Shown here: positions 25,711-32,775 of the stretch, piece after piece
Numbering within the stretch: the first letter of the stretch is position 1
How the letters are laid out: every line of letters starts with the position of its first letter
Assembly: GCA_964655245.1 (NCBI GenBank)
Contig: CAZZLQ010000021.1
Location: 1 to 34,421 of the forward strand
DNA: 34,421 nt
Source: JBEIHI01 sp964655245
GTDB taxonomy: Bacteria > Bdellovibrionota > UBA2394
Reading direction: 5' to 3'
Notes under the pieces: generated by a model
What the model saw: the letters and a program-made list of their open reading frames with translations, nothing else
What the model was told of the DNA's origin: nothing
Database searches by the model: none
Program-made: the position numbers and the translations under genes

Positions 25711-27153
25711 ATGAAGATCCTTGGTACTTTTTTTAGTCGTGTCTTTGCACTTGGCTTGCTTTGTCCATCATTCGTTTGGGCCGATTGGTCTCCTCAGCGA
25801 ACAACTGTGGATTCAACATTCGCAGGAGCTTCGGCTGTAGTGGCTGTTGATTTTGATAACGATGGACTGCTCGATCTTGCAGGTGCGGGTTACTACGAGG
25901 GCAACAATGCCTATGGGATGCTGTCTTGGTGGCAAAATCTGGGGTCGGATTTATGGGGGCAGCAAATCGATATCACCTTTGTTCGCGGTGCTTACTCGTT
26001 GCGCTCAGCTGACATTGATCAAGATGGCGACCAAGACTTGATGGTTGTGGGGCTTCCGTTCAACTCGGTCTATTGGTTTGAAAATGAGTTTATTCCTTCG
26101 GGATCGGTGACCTTTATAGGACATAACGTTGTGGTCCTAGGAAGTGGGACTCATCCTTTTGATAGGCCAGTTTCTGTGGATGCGGGGGACCTGGACGGAG
26201 ACGGTACGATCGATATCGCCGTCGCATTTCAAATGTCCACGAATCCCCAAAATCCACATTTGGTGATCTTTCCAAATGAAAATGGAACAGGAGAAGGTAT
26301 TGGAGATGCTTGGCAGACCAATCCTCGGGTGATCAAGCTGTCAGCTCCAGTCTCGTTTGGTATCAATGGATTCAGCTGGGTACGAGTTGTGGACTTTGAC
26401 CAAGATGGGTTGAATGACCTGGTGGTGGCAGTGCCGTGGAGCTGGGTTTCCGGCATCAACTTTGCTTGGTATCGCAATCAAGGAAAAGGGCAGTTCAATT
26501 TTATTCCGATTGGCGGGGGCAGTCCTCAAACAGGAGGGCTTTGGGGTACGTTTTCAGCTGATATCGCCGATATGAACAATGATGGCCGACTGGATATCAT
26601 TACCCATCAGGGCGATACAGCCGTCAAAAAACTCGTGATGTTTCGCTCAGAGAGTCCAGATCAGCAGCAGTGGTCAAAGATCATTCTGGATGAAAGTTTT
26701 TTGGGATCCGAAGGGGAGACCAGTATTTTAGCAGTGGATATCGATCAAGATGGTCTCAAAGATATCGCGGCGAGTTCTTATTTCTACGATACGAAGGTTA
26801 CCGTGTGGCGAAACGAGTGTGATTCGTTTCGCCGCTATCATGTTGCTGACTTTAATGGACATGGAATTGCTGTGGGTGATCTGAATCAGGACGGCGAGGT
26901 TGAAGTCGTAGGGGGTTCTTGGGGCTACTACTCTGGTGAGATTGTCTATTGGTCAAACCTAAACTTCGGCACCTGTCGCGGCGACTTCAATGCAGATGGC
27001 TCAATTGGTCTTGAAGATATTGTCGCTTTGTTTGAAAGCTGGGGGGATCTTTGTCCTGCTGAGGGTTGTTGTGCCAAGGATCTCTCGGGAGATCGATTTG
27101 TGGACGGGACTGATTTGGGAGTTGTTTTGGCCGCTTGGGGGCAATGTCAGTAG
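25711..27153 (+). CDS. Secreted FG-GAP/VCBS beta-propeller with dockerin-like C-terminus
   Basis: The frame opens at a TTG at 25699, but the ATG at 25711 behind a G-rich ribosome site is chosen, giving 480 residues. The signal peptide is MKILGTFFSRVFALGLLC to about FVWA. Seven FG-GAP type calcium-loop repeats follow (for example VAVDFDNDGLLDLAGAG, SADIDQDGDQDLMVVG, DAGDLDGDGTIDIAVAF and VGDLNQDGEVEVVGG), matching a seven-blade propeller. The C-terminal 60 residues hold two dockerin-like calcium loops, DFNADGSIGLEDIVALFESW and DLSGDRFVDGTDLGVVLAAW, with cysteines around them. This layout is common in secreted proteins of Planctomycetes, so transfer is possible. The gene ends 58 bp before the assembly gap. 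Confidence 0.9.
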   Translation: MKILGTFFSRVFALGLLCPSFVWADWSPQRTTVDSTFAGASAVVAVDFDNDGLLDLAGAGYYEGNNAYGMLSWWQNLGSDLWGQQIDITFVRGAYSLRSADIDQDGDQDLMVVGLPFNSVYWFENEFIPSGSVTFIGHNVVVLGSGTHPFDRPVSVDAGDLDGDGTIDIAVAFQMSTNPQNPHLVIFPNENGTGEGIGDAWQTNPRVIKLSAPVSFGINGFSWVRVVDFDQDGLNDLVVAVPWSWVSGINFAWYRNQGKGQFNFIPIGGGSPQTGGLWGTFSADIADMNNDGRLDIITHQGDTAVKKLVMFRSESPDQQQWSKIILDESFLGSEGETSILAVDIDQDGLKDIAASSYFYDTKVTVWRNECDSFRRYHVADFNGHGIAVGDLNQDGEVEVVGGSWGYYSGEIVYWSNLNFGTCRGDFNADGSIGLEDIVALFESWGDLCPAEGCCAKDLSGDRFVDGTDLGVVLAAWGQCQ

Positions 27154-27187
27154 ATTTGGGAGCAGAGCTTCTTGCTGACCTTGCGGA

Positions 27188-27211
27188 CATCTTCATCCGC
27201 CTTTGAAGAAG
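27188..27211 (-). repeat. Palindromic repeat at the left edge of the assembly gap
   Basis: CATCTTCATCCGCCTTTGAA followed by GAAG is the exact inverse of 27367-27390 on the other side of the gap, and nearly matches 24725-24748. It can fold with a 6-bp TCTTCA/TGAAGA stem and an 8-nt loop. The assembly stops exactly at its end. Confidence 0.8.
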
Positions 27212-27311
27212 NNNNNNNNNNNNNNNNNNNNNNNNNNNNNNNNNNNNNNNNNNNNNNNNNNNNNNNNNNNNNNNNNNNNNNNNNNNNNNNNNNNNNNNNN
27301 NNNNNNNNNNN
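27212..27311. other. Assembly gap of 100 N
   Basis: Exactly 100 unknown bases, the usual placeholder for a scaffold gap of unspecified length. It is bracketed by inverted copies of a dispersed repeat, so the missing piece is probably a multi-copy element. Any reading frame drawn through it is meaningless. Confidence 0.97.
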
Positions 27312-27352
27312 CGAGCTGGAGGCGTCTCAGGATTCCTGGATTGAACTCACAG

Positions 27353-27433
27353 CACAGCTAGCCGGTCTTCTTCAAAGGCGGATGAAGATGCCGTGATATG
27401 GTGCCAGGAAGTGCAGGAATGAGACGTGACCCC
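27353..27433 (+). repeat. Dispersed repeat, long copy D
   Basis: It matches copy C (24682-24763, inverted) over about 82 bp, with the hairpin at 27367-27390 and the outer core ending GACGTGACCCC at 27433. Its outer end is 4 bp from the stop codon of the decahaem cytochrome gene. The frame just upstream from the gap (ELEASQDSWIELTAQLAG, LLQRRMKMP, stop at 27396) looks protein-like and may be the C-terminus of an element-borne gene; this is uncertain. Confidence 0.75.
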
Positions 27434-27437
27434 AAAT

Positions 27438-30400
27438 CTAGTCGCGGACTTTGTAGACAGAGCCATCGGCGCGCAGGAAGAAACGCTGCATTTCCTCAAG
27501 CGTAAACGGTCGAGAGCCAATACGACCAAACACACTGACCTGATGTCCTGTCTCATCAACGGCTCGATCGCGATCAAGTGGCTTTGAGATGGCAAGTGCG
27601 GGACCTCGCGTCTGTCTGTGCGCAATAATCTTGGGTTTGACGGGAGGTGAGAATCCATAGAAGCCGGGCACTCGCTCAGGATCGGTCAGTTGCAAAACCC
27701 AAAGCCCGTTCTTTCCATCAGCCACATAGGCAAAGAGAGATGCGTTGGTTGAAGCGACCTTCACATCGTGGGTGTCATTGATCTGACCATCGCCATTAAA
27801 CACCATAAACATCTTGGGTCGTCGAGGTCGTTCGATGTCCGCAATCACGATTCCTTCTGCTCCAGCAGCGACATAGGCATAGGTTCGCGCAAGATAGAGA
27901 TTTCGAGCGTCTTTGATTTCAACCAAGGATCCTTTCACGAGCTCGGGCTTTCGAGGATTGGTCACATCAAGGGTATGTAAGCCTCGCGCGTCGATGACAA
28001 AGGCATACCGAAACTGAACAGCAAGGGCCTTGGGATTTTGAAATGGTAAAGTCGTGATTACTTGTGGGGCGAGGGGCTTATCCAAATCCAAGATCACGAC
28101 TCGAGTCTCAGTGAGCACATAGGCCATGGATCCGGCCAATGTGATGGAGCGCGCACCTGATAGCACGGCGTTTTCATTCCACGTCAAAGCGCGCTTAAGG
28201 AAATTATTCGTGGGGTTTCCATCTTGAAGCGTATCGACATCCACGAGAATGAGGCCCTCTTTGGCATCGACAATGGCCGCATAATGATAGAGCGGATGAA
28301 GCGGCGTTTCGAGATTTTCGGCAAGCTGCTTTCGAAAGGGCGCAATCGGCATGGTTGTGGGAAGAGCAAGACCGCTCGCGTCCTTGCTCGCAATGTGCGT
28401 GTCTTGTCCAAGCGGAGAGACGGGAGCAGTGACAATGCGTTCCGAAAATCCCTTATTGGCAATATTGGCTACATCAAACACACGATAGCCTCCACTTTGA
28501 GCGACCGCGTGAAGGTACTCACCACGCAATTGAACAGCTTGAATCGATCCACCGCCCCCAGAGTGATGATGGGCTTCTTCCAACTCAAGCCCGCGCTTTT
28601 GATGCTCGTCATAAAACTTTGGATACGCATAGCGATGCAAGTAGCTTCCAATCACAGCTTGCGGCTCATCCCACTCAGTGACCTTAATCGCCTCAAGGCC
28701 TCCGTCACCTTCGGCCACCCAGACATAATGACCCATGAAATTGACAAACTGAGTGCCCAGCAAAAACAACTGAGCCAAGATCGCATTATTGTCCTCAGCT
28801 TCGGAGACGTGGCAATCCGTGCAACCTTTGGTTTCGGTTGTTCTCACGGTGTGAGGAAAGTGCGGGGCAAAGGCTTGTGAGCTATGTCCTGAAGCCGCAG
28901 TAGGGGGCTGTTGAATGTAAATCTTTTGTCGATTGATATCCGTAGAGCTCAGGATCAGCGCACTTGACGATCGAACAGGAGCGATCCGGCCATCTTTGGC
29001 AGGGCCGTGCACGCCCAACTGAAACGCATCGTCTCTTGCGACTTGAGGATTGTAGGTCGCCCAGTTTCGAGTGGTCTTGCCCTCGTAGACTTTGGTGTCT
29101 GTTTTCCAGTTGGCTTCGATGGGCAAATGGCATCCAGCACAGGTGGTCATCCAAGAGGAGTGACACGAAAAACAAGTCATCTTGTCATTGCCGTGAGCGT
29201 AGTTGCCCGATGCGGACTTGATCTGTTTCGCTCGCTGGGCCTTCGCATTGTAATCCTCAGATCGTGGATTCAAGGTATCCACCACTTGAACAACGGGCCA
29301 GACGACATCTTCCTTAAGACTGGATCGTTGAAAAAGTTTGTCACCTTTCCAAAAAAATCTCGCCTCTCCAAAAGGTGTTTTGGTCATGGCAAAGTCTCGA
29401 CCTGGTTTGGCCGCTGGCCCCGATGCTTTGAGATTCGCTCGGGCTTTGGCACTTCCATGACAATCGACGCAATCAATTTCAATGGCTTGAGCGACTTCGC
29501 CATAGATATGGCCGTCTCCATGAGCATCTTGTGCGAAGTGGCAATCCACACAGTGCATTCCCTTGTCGAGATGAATGTCCGCAAGATGAACAGCCTTTTT
29601 GAATTTCTGAGGATCATCAAAGGAAACTTTGTTTCCTTTGGCATCGAGGAGATTTCCTTTTCGATCTCTTTTGTAGATGGCACGAAAGTTCCAACCGTGT
29701 CCGTGATAGTCCGCAAACTGAGTGTCTTTGAGTTTGGGGTTGAGCTGGCTGACGTTCTTGAGAAACTCATCATCTGACCAAAGCCCGCGAACCGCAGCGC
29801 CCTCGGGGTTTTTCTCTAAAATCGCGCGGGTTTCTTCGTGAGTTGGAAACTTTTGCTCCTTGGGCCAAAGATGCGGAGCATCAGATTCATAATCCCACAT
29901 CGTGTATCCGAGGTAGGTATTCACAAACATATTCGGCTGATGCATGTGGCAGACCATGCACTGACTCGTCGGGATGGCGCGCGTAAAAACATGCTTAAGG
30001 GGATGGCCTGATTCGGTCTTCGAAATCATCGGATCTTTCGTTTGTGTTTTGCCCTCATGCCCAAACTTGGAGTAAGGACCGGAGTGGCGCTCGTCGCGAT
30101 CATTGGCATAAATCACATGACATCCCGTACATCCCGATGAGCGATAATCTCCAGGATGATCATTGGTTCCAAGAAATGATAAGTGCGGATTATTGAGTCG
30201 TGTCTTGTGAATGTTGATCAAAGGAACGGCAATACGCGAGCCTGTTCCAGGACCTCGGTTTGATGCGCGCACATCAGGCTTTCCGGATTCCTCAAAGGGA
30301 TTGGGATTTCCTATCTCCGGAAATGTGGTCTTGATGTTGAGCCCTCCGTTTTCAAAGACCCGAAAGACATCGCCTGGCTCCACAATCTCCCATGCGGGCA

Positions 30401-30998
30401 AGGGGAGGAGTTTTTCGAGGCCGCCTTTGGACTCGACTTCCTTCCAGCGAGGATCAGAAATCGAGCGTGGCTCGCCATCGCGTGTGAGACTCTCTCCCAG
30501 AATATATTTTTTAAAGGGGAGAATATTGTTGTTGTAGGACGCACCTCCCCAAAGCATGGCCGATGTTGTCATGAGGCTTCGCTCGACAGCATAGACCTCA
30601 TGGGGGTGACAGTCCCCGCAAGCCTCTCGAGCAACCCGCAAGTCTCCGGGATTGATGAATCGAATGTATTCCGCCGATTCGTCATTGAGTCGGGCATACG
30701 AATTGGGCGGATTCGCTGAACTGACAAAAATCTCGGGTTGCGAGGGGAGAATGTGAGCTTTGTTTTGACGATCGATCCATTCAATCGAGTTTTGCTCAAG
30801 CCCCTTAGCTCGAATCGAGGCATCTCCTCCGTGGCAGTGAGTGCAACCAAGAACCACAGCCTCACTGGCATGCATGGTATGGGCGTCCGTTTGAGTGTGG
30901 CAGTCAAGACATCCAAGACTTGCTTGCTTGGCGTCCTGAGGTTTCAGCCCAGCAAGGCTCAAAACAAAAACACTCGATACAAAAGCTCCCCACACCAT
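27438..30998 (-). CDS. Decahaem c-type cytochrome fused to a seven-blade LVIVD propeller
   Basis: The protein has about 1186 residues. Ten CXXCH haem sites begin at residues 30, 52, 127, 290, 347, 483, 510, 609, 620 and 726. From about residue 757 to 1125 there are seven LVIVD-type repeats, for example YVWVAEGDGGLEAIKV, YAFVIDARGLHTLDVTNP and FAYVADGKNGLWVLQLTDP, enough for one closed propeller. The haem domain should transfer electrons, and the propeller may bind a partner or mineral surface. The ATG at 30998 follows a TTG; a stop lies just upstream, so the signal peptide (VWGAFVSSVFVLSLAG) lacks the usual basic residues. It is the third gene of an operon with the barrel and GlcG-like proteins. 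No family symbol is given. Confidence 0.92.
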   Translation of the reverse strand: MVWGAFVSSVFVLSLAGLKPQDAKQASLGCLDCHTQTDAHTMHASEAVVLGCTHCHGGDASIRAKGLEQNSIEWIDRQNKAHILPSQPEIFVSSANPPNSYARLNDESAEYIRFINPGDLRVAREACGDCHPHEVYAVERSLMTTSAMLWGGASYNNNILPFKKYILGESLTRDGEPRSISDPRWKEVESKGGLEKLLPLPAWEIVEPGDVFRVFENGGLNIKTTFPEIGNPNPFEESGKPDVRASNRGPGTGSRIAVPLINIHKTRLNNPHLSFLGTNDHPGDYRSSGCTGCHVIYANDRDERHSGPYSKFGHEGKTQTKDPMISKTESGHPLKHVFTRAIPTSQCMVCHMHQPNMFVNTYLGYTMWDYESDAPHLWPKEQKFPTHEETRAILEKNPEGAAVRGLWSDDEFLKNVSQLNPKLKDTQFADYHGHGWNFRAIYKRDRKGNLLDAKGNKVSFDDPQKFKKAVHLADIHLDKGMHCVDCHFAQDAHGDGHIYGEVAQAIEIDCVDCHGSAKARANLKASGPAAKPGRDFAMTKTPFGEARFFWKGDKLFQRSSLKEDVVWPVVQVVDTLNPRSEDYNAKAQRAKQIKSASGNYAHGNDKMTCFSCHSSWMTTCAGCHLPIEANWKTDTKVYEGKTTRNWATYNPQVARDDAFQLGVHGPAKDGRIAPVRSSSALILSSTDINRQKIYIQQPPTAASGHSSQAFAPHFPHTVRTTETKGCTDCHVSEAEDNNAILAQLFLLGTQFVNFMGHYVWVAEGDGGLEAIKVTEWDEPQAVIGSYLHRYAYPKFYDEHQKRGLELEEAHHHSGGGGSIQAVQLRGEYLHAVAQSGGYRVFDVANIANKGFSERIVTAPVSPLGQDTHIASKDASGLALPTTMPIAPFRKQLAENLETPLHPLYHYAAIVDAKEGLILVDVDTLQDGNPTNNFLKRALTWNENAVLSGARSITLAGSMAYVLTETRVVILDLDKPLAPQVITTLPFQNPKALAVQFRYAFVIDARGLHTLDVTNPRKPELVKGSLVEIKDARNLYLARTYAYVAAGAEGIVIADIERPRRPKMFMVFNGDGQINDTHDVKVASTNASLFAYVADGKNGLWVLQLTDPERVPGFYGFSPPVKPKIIAHRQTRGPALAISKPLDRDRAVDETGHQVSVFGRIGSRPFTLEEMQRFFLRADGSVYKVRD

Positions 30999-31074
30999 CA
31001 ATCACTTAAGATTAACTGACAGACCGGGGTCGAGGTCTACTCGAATATGAGGTCGATCGTTCAAAGATTCCCAG

Positions 31075-32775
31075 CTAATACGCTAGCACCAACTCAGCAA
31101 ATGCCTGTGTGCGCAGACGATTTCCAAAGAGTTGCTCAAAGCCTTTGCCGGGGACAAAAAGGGCAGAACCCATTTTGGCTTTCACGTGATTATTGAGAAA
31201 AGGCCGATAAAAAATCGCAGCAGAAAAATCCCATCCAATGGATCGACTGATCGACTCCAGTTGCCTCAGCGCTTCAAGGCTTTCTGTCTGGGCAAACATC
31301 AGATAGTTGAGATTCGAGATGAGCTTCAGCTTGGGTGTGAGCTCAAAATCACACCCCAAATTCATCAGATGAATTCCGGGATTTACAAAATTCGCCTGAC
31401 CTTCTTCTCGACCAGAGCTGAGATTGGCCAGAAATGATTTTTTGTTGGTGAGCCCAACGCCGCCACCTGCAATGAAAGGAATAAACTGCCGATTCCAATA
31501 CGATGTGTCAGCGCCCGCAAACTGAGGACTTTCGACAACGGCATCAAAGCCTGTCGCTTGATCGTCAAAGGGATCCTTATCTCCAGTGGCAAAAAAATAC
31601 GATGCTTTGGGTCTGAACCAGTTAATGTCGTAGGAGATTTCGACGGCTGCCTGAGCTGCAAGGATGTCGACCTTTCGTCCTGCAATCGCGTTGTGAGACT
31701 CCTCTCCAAAGACGCCATAGAGTGAATGTGTCAGATTCCAGCGTCCGATATGCCCGTCTCCGTTGAGTCCGAGATAGGTTGAGCGAATAGACTTGGATCT
31801 CAAATCGCCGATGGAAGCGGGTCTGACCAAGAAGCCATTTGAATTAAAGCGTTGATTGGTCTCACCGTGATCTTGTCGATGCAGCAAAACAGCTTGAAGA
31901 CTGTGACCAAGCACGATTGCATCCTGAAAATACACATTCGCCACATAAACATCTTCACGCCGATCATCGTGAATAATGTTAAGGCCTGAATTGGTGTTTT
32001 TTTCGAGGCGCCTAAAGTATGCCAGATTGTACTGAAATCGATTGTTGTCCGCACTTCCAAAAAATCGAAGGCCCGGCTCATGGGAGATAAACAAAAATCC
32101 TCGAAAATCAGCATTGAAGGGCTGAATGCCCAGACGAGAGCTGATGAAATCATAGCGAGCGGAGATGTCAGCGAGATGATAGTCTACAAAGAGCTCTTGA
32201 ACGCCCAGATAATGATCCCATCGACTGAGCTTTCGCTCTGGGTTGATATTTAAAACGCCCGTTTCTTGAGCCTGCGCATAGTTCAAGTTAAAGGCCGGAG
32301 AAAATCGAAGCTCAAAGTTGGGGGGCTTAAATGTTGTGTTCCCTTGAATTAAGGCCAACGAGGCTTGAAGGATTTGAGCGCCGCCCATAATCCGTCCATC
32401 TCCTAAGAGATCAAGTGAGTTTGAGTTTTCGGTTGAGACTCCTCCAACGGGCACAGGAATATTCAAAACTTCCGCGGCTGTTGTGGAGGTGAGTCCAATC
32501 TCAAGAAACCACGGATTTCTCATGCTGCCAAAGAGGGGAAGATCGCCCTTGAGAATATTTGTGCGATAAGGATTCAGGAGGTTGTCTTTGACAAAAGGCT
32601 TCCAACGATTGGGAATTGTCTGAAACTCATCTTGGTTTTTTTGCAGATCAAAGCTGTCCTGAATCTCCTGTTTTTTTTGTGGCGAAGGCCGTGACAAGGG
32701 TTGGGCGGAAGTCTCGCCCATCAGCACGAGAAGAGCCAAAGAGACTCGAGTGAAATCAAAGATTCGTGCAGACAT
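31075..32775 (-). CDS. Outer-membrane beta-barrel (porin-like) protein
   Basis: The 566-residue precursor has a signal peptide (DFTRVSLALLVLMGETSAQ). After a polar N-terminal segment of about 50 residues come many short amphipathic strands typical of a large barrel, and the chain ends in tyrosine (AFAELVLAY). No haem sites or catalytic motif are present. The start at 32775 lies inside the end of the upstream GlcG-like gene (20-bp overlap), and the cytochrome gene follows after 73-76 bp, so the three are probably co-transcribed. It may form the channel that brings the decahaem cytochrome across the outer membrane. It is not an MtrB I can recognise by sequence. Confidence 0.85.
   Translation of the reverse strand: MSARIFDFTRVSLALLVLMGETSAQPLSRPSPQKKQEIQDSFDLQKNQDEFQTIPNRWKPFVKDNLLNPYRTNILKGDLPLFGSMRNPWFLEIGLTSTTAAEVLNIPVPVGGVSTENSNSLDLLGDGRIMGGAQILQASLALIQGNTTFKPPNFELRFSPAFNLNYAQAQETGVLNINPERKLSRWDHYLGVQELFVDYHLADISARYDFISSRLGIQPFNADFRGFLFISHEPGLRFFGSADNNRFQYNLAYFRRLEKNTNSGLNIIHDDRREDVYVANVYFQDAIVLGHSLQAVLLHRQDHGETNQRFNSNGFLVRPASIGDLRSKSIRSTYLGLNGDGHIGRWNLTHSLYGVFGEESHNAIAGRKVDILAAQAAVEISYDINWFRPKASYFFATGDKDPFDDQATGFDAVVESPQFAGADTSYWNRQFIPFIAGGGVGLTNKKSFLANLSSGREEGQANFVNPGIHLMNLGCDFELTPKLKLISNLNYLMFAQTESLEALRQLESISRSIGWDFSAAIFYRPFLNNHVKAKMGSALFVPGKGFEQLFGNRLRTQAFAELVLAY

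Noticed and set aside
27172..27396. Open frame running through the N gap
   Set aside because: Unknown bases create the continuity. Only the last part, after 27311, may be coding, and that is noted with the repeat.
28224..28880. Plus-strand open frame of 218 codons
   Set aside because: It is antisense to the LVIVD propeller region, which shows clear repeats on the minus strand.
29007..29777. Plus-strand open frame of 256 codons
   Set aside because: It is antisense to the decahaem cytochrome, through several intact haem sites, and has no family resemblance.
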